NCBI RefSeq assembly: GCF_003369915.1
Contig: NC_046677.1
Location: forward strand, 22,896,913 to 22,960,912
Length of the DNA: 64,000 nt
Reading direction: 5' to 3'
DNA from: Drosophila miranda
Taxonomy: Eukaryota > Arthropoda > Insecta > Diptera > Drosophilidae
Positions 23,562 through 35,400 of this stretch are shown here, in pieces. Each line of letters opens with the position of its first letter. Position 1 is the stretch's first letter. A program made the position numbers and the translations under genes. A model generated the notes under the pieces. The model was given only the letters and a program-made list of their open reading frames with translations, was not told where the DNA came from and ran no database searches.

Positions 23562-24763
23562 ATGTAAGTAAAATATATAATACTCATAATCTGTCCAAAG
23601 ATTCACCCAAGCCTACCCGCAGGACGGAATTCTGGAAATCAAACGAGCGCAAGTACTGCGACTTCTGCAAGTGCTGGCTGAGCGACAACAAAGCCGTAAG
23701 TACACGATGATGGCCTCTCCTCGCCCCCATGGATCCCCTACTAATCAAAACTCTTCCAGAGCATCGCCTTCCACGAGGATGGCAAGCGACACAAGCTGAA
23801 TGTGGCAAAGCGGATCACGGACATTAGCCGCAGCAGCGAAAAGTCTGAGCGGGAACGACTGAAGATGGACGCCGACATCCGTAAGATGGAGGATGCGGCC
23901 ATGCGGTCGTATGCCCAAGATATACACGGCCGTGCCGACATGACCGCCCGTTCCATCAACACTGTGATGAGCGCAGTGGCCGCTTCCGGCAGCAGTGGAT
24001 CCCGCGGCGGAACAAACGCCCCGGGCAGAGGGAGGCAGGTAGATCCCATGCGATTAGAGGGCTACTCCGACGAGGAAGAGGACAATCGGCGCGTGGCTCC
24101 CGGCAAAGTGGCCGCCGACGCTGCTGTGCCCGATGCCTCCCTGTGGGTGGAGGGAAAGTCGGATGAGGGCCACACCTACTACTGGAACGTAAAGACAAAT
24201 GAGTCCGTGTGGAAGCCTCCCAAAGAGGGATACCTATCGTACGAGGAGTACGAGCGCATCAATCAACTGGCCATTAACCAGCAGGAGCTATCCCAGGAGC
24301 AGGAATCGCTCCGGTTTCGAGCCAATGCGGATGAAGAAGTGGCCCGCGTTAACCGAGAGAAGCTGAAGGCCTTCAGAAAACCAGAGACCGCCAAGGAGAA
24401 GAAGCAGAAGGAGGAAAAGAGACTGGAGTTCAAGACTGAAGAGGAGGCGGCAACCAAGGAGATTGGCCAGTGGCAGACAGTGGAAGTCAAGTACGTCCTT
24501 TCGGTTTCTTATCCTATAGTTTCTTGATTTTGTCATTTTACAGAGCCCCCGAAGAGCCTATCGACTGGGAGTTGCCCCAGTCCGATTACTATGTACCCCC
24601 TCCCGTGGTGTCCACGTCCAGGGAGCCCGAGCCTCCGGTCAAGCGCTTCAAGGAAAAGACCATTTCCGGCCTGGACGGAGAGGCCGCCGCCAGTGTACCT
24701 TCAACATTCAAAAAACGCAAATTCGCTAACAAGGGCAATGCGCGGAAGCGTTTAGATGACTAG
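23562..24763 (+). CDS. WBP4: WBP4/FBP21-type spliceosome protein (zinc finger + WW)
   Basis: Four exons: 23562-23563, 23623-23695, 23760-24490 and 24544-24763, giving 341 residues. The start codon itself is split: exon 1 contributes AT before gtaagt, and exon 2 supplies G, yielding MTEFWKSNERKYCDFCKCWL, which aligns with the WBP4 N-terminus (MADYWKSQ..KFCDYCKCWI). A U1-type C2H2 zinc finger covers residues about 11-45 (CDFC...FHEDGKRH). One WW domain follows at about 154-183 (SLWVEGKSDEGHTYYWNVKT). Vertebrate WBP4 has two WW domains. The protein joins the pre-B spliceosome and binds Pro-rich splicing factors. Reading straight through from 23562 stops at once, so the split start is required. 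I recall the fly gene as CG4291. Confidence 0.9.
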
Positions 24764-25560
24764 GACAGTAGACAATATGTAGTTGATAAGGTTGATTATA
24801 AAAATTGTTCAAAAATCATCTGTTAAATGCATTTTTCAGTGTTTGCCAAAATGTAAGTTTTGTAATATTATTGTGGCCAATCTAAATTTGATCAGAATCC
24901 GTTTGAGGAATACCCATATTATACTTAAAATAGGGATGTTATCGATAGCTCCATTTTGTGCGTGGGGTAATAGGACAACGAGGTGGCGCTGTCTCTCTCC
25001 ACCTAGCTCTCTCAAGCCAAAATACCTAATAAATAAGCAATTAAAAATAAATAAAAAGACAATTCCATATTCTAGGGTACCCCCCATATTCTTTTCTAAA
25101 AATATTAAAGCTCAGCTTAAATAATTCGTCGGTATGTTTACGGTATATTTGGAAAATGAGACGGTACATTTTAGTATATTTCTCACGTCTCACGCTCTCT
25201 CTTGCAACGAAAAAATGAGTCGTAATTCAGCATGGGCTATAAAAATGGGTATGGACAACAGGCAAAAACAGCCAAGGAAAATTGCAAGGTTCCGTACGAA
25301 CTCACCTCGCTTGTGAAGACAAGGTATATTTTGTATCCAAGGTATATTAAGCGAATGTGGTGGATTTTACCCCGCATGCGATGCACTTTCTGGGCCGTTT
25401 TGCCCACTGTCCATACCCTCTTTTTCCGCCCATTGAAGCATGTTTACACTGGACGAGATTTCTCAACGTTCAAATTTAAAAAAATTTTGAGCACGTCACG
25501 TCGGGCGTCATGCGTTCGAGTTGTTATTGTTGTTAATTTCACGTTCAAAACGAATTTCTA
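24764..25560. other. WBP4 3' end and drongo upstream region
   Basis: This holds a DRE (TATCGATA, 24940-24947) far from any annotated start, a Motif 6 repeat copy (25122-25190) and two further GGTATATT words near 25325 and 25343. The drongo transcription start is probably near 25450-25600. No gene seen. Confidence 0.5.
25122..25190 (+). repeat. Dispersed Motif 6 promoter repeat, copy D (short)
   Basis: AATTCGTCGGTATGTTTACG, then GGTATATTTGGAAAATGAGA and CGGTACATTTTAGTATATTT, is nearly identical to copy C at 59341-59400 and carries the same GTATATTT series as copies A and B. It points toward drongo. Confidence 0.75.
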
Positions 25561-26443
25561 GCCAACAGTAAGATTTAGACGCGACTGCTGTCCGATTTTT
25601 TGTTCAAGCGTACGGTGGGGCGCACGGCGTTTTGTTGTCGAAAGAGAATCTGTGGTTTCGTGCTTAATTCTGTTAATAACAAAAAGGCCAACCGCAAAGA
25701 AGCAGAATCGTGTGAGTGAATGCAATTGCAGCGACGAATGCAGCGACAAACGACAAATGAAAAAGTGTAAATAAAAGCAATTAATTTAAAGGGAACACCC
25801 GACCCCTATTCCTGGAAAGTGTATTGAAAACAACGTAAACAACGATAATATTCGACAAAAGTTGTTTGCTGTTCAACAAATATACGTACAAATAAGCAAT
25901 TCCGTAACTGTTTCCGTAAAGTTCGCCCCGTAACCCGAAACCCCCCTTAAGCTTTGGCGGCGTCGTTGTTTGTTGTGCGATTCCCGTGTCCGCTGCGGGG
26001 CATGTGCATGTGAGAGGGGAAAGGTCAGCGCTGCCTAGTGTTGCGTAAAGAGACCCGTGTCGTCTCCAATTCCGTGTCCATAGACTTACGTCAGTCTCAA
26101 TCTCTGGATATCCGTGCCGAGCGTTGGCTGAAAATCAGGCAAAATTCAGTTCGTTTACGTCTACAACAGCTCCGTCCCCCACGTCGCGGATTCCTACCGC
26201 ACGGCCGTCGCCCCCTACGCGCCATACGCCGCCGAACGAAGCCACCACCATCCCCTGCCGCCCCAGGATCCGCTTCCCTCGGATACCGAGCAGCTAGCGG
26301 ACAGCGACAGCAGCCAGAGCAGCGTTCCAGGTACCACCGGACCCGCCGCCGCCGCCGCCAAGCCGCTGATCGGCACCACTTCGCCGGAAGCAGGAAACAA
26401 CAGGGCCACCAGGGAGCACCAGGACAGCAACAACAGCAGCAGC
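25561..26443 (+). other. drongo: drongo 5' untranslated region with in-frame ATG-less open frame
   Basis: The first part (25561-26130) looks like ordinary 5' UTR with many CAAA/ACAA words. From 26132, after an in-frame TGA, the drongo frame stays open for 104 codons to the ATG at 26444. Codons there have strongly G/C third positions, unlike the preceding UTR. See findings. Confidence 0.6.
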
Positions 26444-29400
26444 ATGGCGGTGGTGCGCAAGAAGCAGGATGACAAGTACCTGCTCGCCCTGCGGGAGCTG
26501 GTGACGAGCGGCGCGGGAAACCGGCAGTGCTTCGACTGTGGCCAGAAGGGTCCTACCTACGTGAACATGACGATCGGCTCCTTTGTCTGTACCCGGTGCT
26601 CGGGTGTGCTGTAAGTACTTAATTCCCTCTTGTCTTCTCTCTTTCCTCCTCTCCAGGCCATGGGAGGGCTTCTCCGAACTGTGGAATTTTCCATTCATTT
26701 CAATTTCTGTCTGCCGTTTGCCGTTGAACAGAGTGGGACAACAACCGTTTTGCCCCTGCCAACTCTCTCTCTCTCTCTAACGGAATCCTGTCATTCATCT
26801 ATCCTGTTCACCAGCATTGTCGAGAGTGTAGACTGTAGATGGTAGAGTGGGAAAACTATTGTGCCCCTGTTTCGGCTCTTTTGTTCTAACGGGATTCTTG
26901 GCATATCAATAACATCCTCTTGCATTTCTCTTAACCCTGGACTGACCGCTGTGGATCATATGACACACCACACACCACCATCTTTTTCTTATCTTTGACT
27001 GACGTCAATTTTCGATCATTCCCCTAGAGAGTGGACTGACCGATAATTTGCAGGGGATGCAATGTCCGACCTGTCGCCTTCATCACGGCCAGGCGGGGGG
27101 GGTGGCCCCTATCAGCCAATGCCCCCCTCTCGCTTGTTTCTTGTGTGTTTCGTGAAAGCGAAAGCCATTCCATTCAATTCCACTCAATTCCAATCCGTTT
27201 CCTTTCCTTTCCCGGCAAGCAAGCGAGCGAGCAATTTGGAAATGCAAATCGAAGACAAACTTTCAATTGTCGCTGTCGCTGTCGCTCTTTGTCCCGGTGC
27301 CACTTTTGGCCGAAACGAAATTGTTTTGCCGCACTTTCAATGGCGTCTTCGATTCGATTTCTTTAGCCCCCACAACAGCCACCCACTCCACTCTGCCCGT
27401 TAGGTGGTGTGGTGTCCTTCTATTCAGCGGGGGAATGTCAAGTAATTTGGCAAATTGGCTCTGATTCGAGCCAGTTATTTCCACATTGGGGTCATCTCCG
27501 CCTCTTGTTACAATTGATTTGATTTACGCATTTCCGGATGGGGCCTCACATTGCATGATTGCTCTCCCGCTTCCGCCCGTCCCGTTCCCACGACTGGAAG
27601 GGAAGCCCGCCCTAGATGGGAATCTACTTCGGAGCAGCTCTCAATTGGGCAGCATGCGGGCGGTACTGATCATTGCATCTGCCCCAAGCAAGCCAGGTGC
27701 CCCATGCCCAGTACCCAATGCACTGAACTGCACTGGAAACCCTTCATGTTTGATGACTCATTCCCATTATTCGCCGACGCTGCCGCCGTCGCCTGAAAGG
27801 GGAGACAAATGTTGGCATGTAAATGGAAAGCCGCACAAATGCCTCGACAGGAGTGGCAGAAGAAGGGACTCCAGGGAGAGGGAGAGACAACGAGCGGGCA
27901 ACGAACTTCCTGGCAACGAAAACCCACTCCCGAGTCCACGTCCAAGACAAAATTGCTGTGCATGTTCAGCCCTCTCCGCTGGAAGCTCCCCCCTTCTCTC
28001 GTTTTGCTGGAGGAATCCGCTGCAGACCGGCCGGCCACTTGGAATGGGTTAATGGAGGAAGCGGCTTCAGGAATGGAAGTGGGAATGAAGTTGGGAATGG
28101 TAGTGGTACTGGTGCTGGTGCTGGCACTGGTAGTGGGCTGCAGGAAGGGGTTCGGTTCGAGCAGAGCTCGAAACCTGTCAAGCAGCTTTTGCGCATACTT
28201 GAGTGTATTTTTGGGCTGCTATTGCTGTGGCTGTGGCTGTTGCTGTTGCTGTTACTGTTGCGGTCTGCCTCCGATTGCGGACAAATTGTTGCACCTCAAT
28301 CAAGCAGCAGTCGCCTCGTCTGGGAACCCGACATCTGCTCTAACTTTGGCTTTGGCCCACTCAGCGGCGGAACAGCAGCAGAAGCAGCAGAGGCAGAGTT
28401 CAAAGCTTGCTGGCCTGGCTGTTGGCTCATAAAAGTCAAGAAACTTGTTGATTAGATAAGGCGAAAGCAAACAGACACACAACACACTCATGCAATGGGC
28501 ACATTGGGAACACCAATGTTGAGCCACTTTCTCAGGCGGGTCTTCGTCATCATTCCATTCCCACTGTACAGCAGCACACACTACCATATGCACATGCATC
28601 TATATGAATGTGTGTGTGTGAGTGCATGCTTCTAGTGAGAGGCTATGCGTCAGCGGGTTAGTGCCTCTCGCTCACTCCCAAGTGCAGTTGCAACTGGGCC
28701 AAACCGTACTCTCAGCTCAACTGCATTGCTCTCTCCTTCTCTCTGTCTCTGTCTCGCTCTCTTCTACTCTTCATTCTGCGGTTTCGTATGTAAATTTTCG
28801 ATTATGAAACAGCATAAAAAATCTCTGCATTTGACAGCTGTAGACAACAATATGAGGAGGAAGTGGGGTAGAGTAGGGTAAGGACAAGGGTGGCGGGGGC
28901 ACACTTTCACCAGGCGGTGTGTCAGCTGTGCGGCCCGCTTTTTTTCGACAAAAAACCCAAAACAACAAACTAAAAGAAAAAGAAAAAGCAAAGGAAAAAA
29001 GAAACGAAAAGGCAAAGCAATTAAATAAACCAAATACATGTGTAAGAGCAGCCATAGTGTGAGTGTGAGTGGGAGCACTCCCATTGCTCGTCATTTGCAC
29101 TATGTATGTGTTTCTACACATACTTCTTCACTCCTTCCCGCTCCCGCTCTCGCTCTCTCTCTCTCCCCTCTCCTCTCTCACAACATTAAAGGGAAATGTG
29201 AATCGCATTTAATTCAAACAAAGTCATAGGCTTAAGCAGAAGGCTAGTGGGAGTGAGAGGTGGGATGACCCGACGACAATTATTGCGCAGTTCGTTTCAC
29301 TTACACACACATTTGTGTATGCTGCTTGCACACACTCTTGGAAGGTGTCGTTTTTGCTGCTATTGTAAATTCCGTTTCTCTGTTTTTGCCTTTGCTTTGT

Positions 29401-32400
29401 TTTTGTATCGCCCCCCACTCCCCTTTTGTGTTTGTTTTGGGCTCTCGCCTTGAAATAGAGATTTTTCAAATCTATTAATAATTCAAAGGCGCAAACCCCA
29501 AAGCGACAAACGATTCGATATGACTCTCGCCACCCCAGTCGAAGCAGCAGCAGAGGCAGCAGCTGTGAATGCAATTCAAATGCGGAAACATGTGCGAAGA
29601 GGGGTCGGGCCGCGGGAATGGGAACTGTGCTCCAGTTAAGCCATCAGGCGCCAGTCTTGCCTCTCGGCTGGAGAGAGGAGATGGAGCTGGCCACTGAGGC
29701 CGTCTCTGGGGCCAATTAAGAGTGCGGCTATCCCCAAGAGAGCCCAAGAGGAAGAGCGTGCGAGTGAGTGGTAAGATGCGAGAGGGATGGGAACGTAGAA
29801 CGACCAACGAGCAGAAGGAGGCGCCCACACAGAGATTTATGGTTTCTTTTTGCTCAGCATCTTCCCATTGGGCGGCAGGGCATGCTGGGTTCATCGATTG
29901 GCTCAGTCATGCATTCATCATCGTAAACAGGGTATCCTCCCTGCCGAGCGGATAGAATCCGAATCCTGCATAGCCCACGCGGCTTTGTCCAAGAATTCTC
30001 TTTGAAAAGTCATAGGCTGCTGCTGAATGGTGTCGGGTCCGAGGCCTCTTTGCATATTTCATTTTTCATCCACGGCCATTTGGTCGGCCAAAGGGGCTCA
30101 AGGCTCTTTGGGTAATTTGCAGTTCTGGCTTTCAGACGATGGATGGCATTATTAAAATATTCATAGAGCCAGAGCCATAGAGTCCTTCTCCCTCCGGGGA
30201 GGGGGGCCCATGCCAAGTTTAATTTATTTTGTGCGACAAACGCGACGAGTGTCCGCGAATGCCAGGCGACGGCGTCTCTGCGCCAAAAAAAAGTCACTCA
30301 CACATGGACAGAAGTTCCATTTATAAACAGAAGGAGGTGGGAATGAGAACTGGAATTGTAATCGGAATGCGTGTGATATTCCTGCATTTGGACCCAGTTC
30401 TAATTGAGTAACGCCAGATGGGTCCAGCGGAGCAGAGCAGGGGAAAGGGGCATCGAAATGTGCAACGTCTGCGGGAAAAGCTGTTTTCCAACGAAACTTT
30501 GCAATTAAAATACTCCACAGCTGGACAACATTCAGAGTAGGTCAGCGTTTTTGTCGGTCTGCCGCAAATAATTCTCCTTCCTCTCTCTTTTGAATGCTCT
30601 CTGGCGTTGGGAGAGTGTTTGTGTTTGTTGTTTTTGCTTTTTCTTTGGAAGCTGGAAGTAAGGCACTGCCATTAATGGTCTCAGCGATAGAGAAGGGAAG
30701 TGGTACAAAAGATCGTTCTCTCTCTCTCTCTCTGTCCTTATGGGAGATTATTTAGCTCCATCTCGCTTCGTCTAGCTGGTGTTTGCTTATCGCGCGACCT
30801 TGGAATGTAATTTCCCTGCAAGTTCTTGACCGTGGGACTCGACTCGAATCGACTCCCCTTTTGACCGCTGAGTACAAATGTACGTGCTGGGCGGGACGTT
30901 TGTGAGCTGAGCCTTGGATCACTTAGAGAGTGTTTGTCTAGTCGAGGCCGTTTGTTCGAGTGAAGGAGAAACAATATCAAAGCTGGAAGCAATTTTCATT
31001 TATTTACACACGCTCGCACATCTGTCATGACTTTGGAGGAGCTCAATTCTCATGCTCAGGCTTTTGTTGTCTCGCTCGGGGTTCGGTCCCGGTGGAAACG
31101 TGATAGAAGGAGATGGAAAGGGCGGCATTGCCTTGTGTGTCACTTGGCTGCGGTTTGAAATTGAAACCTGGAGGTATTTTAAGCTCTGGATGTCTCTTTC
31201 GCTCTTTGTGTGTGTGTTTTATTTGTAATCAGATTCGTTCCGGAGACAAAGATTGACTTTCATTGTGATCCAGGGTACACCACCACCCACCAGCACCACC
31301 ATCAATCTGTCTCGTTCCTGATGATTCATCGATACCAGGCGGAAGAACCGCCGCTGAAGGTTGCAGAGACCCATGGCAAGCGGCTCCATCTGATACGAAG
31401 CGTGCTTTGTTTCTTCTACCCTTGTTCCGTGACGAATAAAGAGCGCTTCAGCCTCCAGCTTCCAGACAAGGCCCTGTCTGCCCGACTGTTGTTTAATTGG
31501 CCATTTAGCGATGCTCAATTAGTGGACTCACTGGAAAGGGCGATCGCTGGAAAGGGCGTTCCACTGCGCACTCGATTTCCGAGCAAATATCAATTCCTGG
31601 TACCCGCCGCCCCCAGGCACCCCCTTATCGCATTCCATTGCCGCCCCGCGCTGCGCCACGCGATTTGCATGCGTTTTATTTCGCGCTTAGTCTGAAACGC
31701 ATTTTGTCCAGACGGGGCTGTCAGATTTCTGTTGGATCTGTTGGCGACAGTCGCGCTCTGATAGCGTCGCGAGCTACAACAAAGCCATCCTAGCTACGGA
31801 ATTCCATTGTAGGCGAGGTTCAATAGGAAGAAGAAAACGCAGTAAGTTGGCCCAGGAGACCAGAGACGCCCCCCACCGGCCATCGGAAGGAGTTGCCATT
31901 CCATTCCTGGGGTCAGGCCAAGGCAGCTGTGACCTTTGAAAGTGTTGAAATGAAATTAGCTCAAGTTTCCTAATAAATGTAATAACTGTTCCAGTGGCCC
32001 CTAGCCCTGTCTTGGGGCAAGGTCTCTTATTCTGCGCTCTTCTGAAATTGACTAATTGCTTTTAGTCGGCGAAAGAGTGAATGTTCTTTTCACAGACACC
32101 ACTCACACACACACACACACACACAGACATTCACTGTTGAAATTGTTGGCAACACTCTTAACCCCTTCACCCCGCTCTTTGGCTCTCCTCCGTCTATGAC
32201 TCATGGGGCGAAGAAATGAGTTTAAAATATTCAAGAAATTGCGTAGATGGTATTTGTGGTACCCTGTACTCGGAGAACAGAAGGGTATATTGTGGAAGAC
32301 TATAACTGCTGCAGCAAATTACTGTTGCCTATTGTCCTGTGTACACCCACCCATATTCCCACTCAAATGCAGGGTATTCCCAGCTTCGATTCGTCTTTCT

Positions 32401-35400
32401 CTTTGACTTGTGTTGTTTTGTCGAAGTGCGAAGGCGATGCCAAAATCAAAAGTTCATATGTGAGAAGTCTCTGTCCATATTTAAGCGGTTATTTATGATC
32501 ATAATTTAGTCTGCTCTTTTCCTTTCTTCGCTGCTTCATTGCTTTTGTTGCCGCGCCTGCCCTGCTCTTTTTCTTTGTCGTCTGTCACTCCGTCATTCCG
32601 TCACTTGAAGCCTCGATGCTAAACGTCATGTGGTAGGTCCAAGCTGTCGATGTTGTTTCTTTTGTTGCTATTTCTTTTTGTTCCCTTTACCGCTCCGCTG
32701 TTTTGGTGGATTCGCGAATTGTACTTATTGTTATACCCTTTCTAGATGTTTGCACAGCAGAAAAGTAAACAGCTTCGACAGCCGAAACGATTGTTGTGCC
32801 TCTGGAGTTGGCACCCTCCTGTAAGGGTGTCCAAAGCGTCGCTTTCCGTGGCTAGACTTTCATTCTTGTTTCTTGTGTGTGTGTTTGCTGTGGATATATT
32901 TGTTGGTTTTGCTGTTGCTGTTGCTTTTCGGTGTATTTTGCCGCAGACCCGCAACGAGTTTTACTTTTGTTTTTGTTTGAGTTGATTTTTTTCACGCTGA
33001 GTGCGCAAAGACAGCAAAGACAAATAGGAATGTATTAGTATAAATAAGTGTGTGTTTCCGTTTATCTGTGTGTGTGTGTGTGTGTGTAAGCTTAGCTTTA
33101 TCTGCATTACAGTCTGTGTATGTATGGATGTATGTTGTGTCCACTTGTGCCAAGCACGAAACGAAACGAAACGAAACGAAAACCGTCGAGATCCGAGATC
33201 GGAGATCGGAGATTGAGATCCATCCGGCGTAAACTGTGGAAATCCCAGCAGCTGGCTACGGCAGAGGGCAACAAAAGAGACTACAGCATCTCGAGGGGGT
33301 GGGCGGCTGTATGTGAAAGCTCAAAAGCTTCCGAGAATTGTTGTAGCGGGAGTGCTGGAAGGGGGTGAAGAAGAACATTACAGGAAGCAGCAGTGCAAGT
33401 GAATCGATGCTCTCAAATGCAGTTCGCATAGAATATTCCCTCTCCCTCGCCCCCTCCTGCACCCATTGCACTCTTGGCACTCTTGGCCCCTCCCCTGCCT
33501 TGGCCTGTAAGGTGGTGGTGACACAGTTTCCAGTTTCCAGCGCGGCCGCTGCTCTGTTGACTTCCAATTAGCATTGCATTCTCTTTGAGCGACGGCGTCT
33601 CAGCAGACGCAAATGAGGAGGAGGGGGAGCTGCAGAAGGGGTGCCAGAGGTACAAAGATGTACAGATGTGTAGTTCGTCTCTCAATTAGCATTCCCATGC
33701 TAATATTGAACAGCACTTTACGCGATCTGCGGAGTACGAATGGGGGACGTGATGCCCACCTTCCAAACATTGTTCCTATGTTCCACAGATTGCGAGGGAA
33801 AATCCATGCCATAAAATACGATTAATTGTGCTTTAAGGCGGTTTTCCAGCTGTTTTCGGATGCAGTTTACTTCCAGAGATTATGTGGAAAGGTCACCGAA
33901 TCTTTTAGCTAATTTTCGAAAGATGAGGAATGAAAAACGACGAGGGAATTGAGGAGATCCCGAATAGTTCTGGTTAATTTTACTTTAACGAAACAAAAAG
34001 CATCAAAAGACCATCATTAAATATTCATGAAAATGTTTTAGTTAATAGCTTTTTAATGGTATACCACTTTTCCCCTCAAATCGTTTGGTCACACTGCTAC
34101 ATGCCACTGCCACTGCATGGAGAGGGGGCCGCCCCTTCCTCCCACTCTCTGTCGCTTATGCACAGGGGGGGGGGAGCCTCCGTTTGATGGAAATTTGCTG
34201 TCATTACAGCTGCAATTGTCTTCCACCTCCCCATCCCCTTCTCCTGCCTTGTAAACGGTGGGCGTGGCTCTGCCTCTCTGGTAGTGCTTGCTGCCGCTGC
34301 ATCTAATGCCTCTGGGCAACTTTCACTTTCTCCGCCTCATTCAGTGGATTTCAAAAATAGCTACTGCCACATGCCGCTGCCGCATGCCACTTACCCGCCT
34401 CCTCACACCCAACTAACGAACTGCCTGTGCGTGCTCTAGTCGCCGCGGCTATTGCTTGGACCTGGGTCTGGGACTGGGACTCGAGTGGTGGACCATCCAC
34501 TCCAGTGGTCCAGAGGCAGCTGGTGGCTGGCTAAGGTCATCCAACCGCCACCGCCATCGCCTGTTGCCGTCGCGGATTGTCAGCTCCGCAGATCTTTTGG
34601 CTGCCGGCGGAAGTCCGTCTTGGGTCAGCGAGCAAGTGAACGACAGAGCGAAGGAGGAGATGGAGGTGGAGGTGGAGGCAGAGGCAGAGGCGGGTCGAGA
34701 GTTGATTGCTTCCAGGGCACGGCACTTAGGGACTTCCTGTCCTCTGTCACAAATTGTTTCTAAATTGCATTACTCGAGCTAAAAGGATGACAAAGGACGT
34801 CATCTCGTGCTGCACTGCTGCTGCTGCAGCACTCGGCAAGGGCACAGGCGGTGCCACAGGCGGTGCCACAGGCGGTGCCACAGGCGGTGTATCTGATGAT
34901 TGGCATTAACCAGTAGCTGCTTCTAGAACATCCATCGTTTCCTCCTGCTGTCCCCCCATCGCCATCCCCTCTGCAACCAGTTAACCAACTGAAACGCAGC
35001 GAAGCGTTCATGTGAAACGTCCAGTTTTTTAGCTTTGCCATCGGATTCGGCTTCGGCTTCGGCTATGGTTTTGGCTTCTGCTTCTTCTGGCCATATGCAT
35101 ATTTGGCTCTATGCTGCTGCTGCTGTTACTGGTATACCCTTCTTTTGAAAGGGTGTTAAAGGTTTTATTCGAAGGAGGAATTTACAATCCACTTACTCTC
35201 AGACTTTTCCTACCCCTCTTTTGCTGTCACCATCGGAAAACCCCCTTTCAGTAAGAATTAGTCAGAATCTGGATGGCATGGCCCCCAAATGCTTCCAAAC
35301 TATGGAATTTCTTGGACTCAAAATGATTGTCTTTGAGTCACTTCCTTCCCATGAATGAAGGCAGATAACGCGCCGCTTATTTTAACGTTTTCTCGGTCAT

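Noticed and set aside
26038-26472. Arg-rich 144-codon frame over the drongo start
   Set aside because: It is the shadow of the true drongo frame: Arg/Pro/Gln-rich with no ATG. The in-frame reading next to it is the better coding candidate.
28222-28264. CTG/TTG trinucleotide run in drongo intron 1
   Set aside because: Resembles a poly-Gln codon run on the other strand, but no coding frame continues on either side.
31210-31695. 161-codon open frame in drongo intron 1
   Set aside because: Starts without a true ATG, has no recognisable domain and looks like chance in G/C-rich intron sequence.
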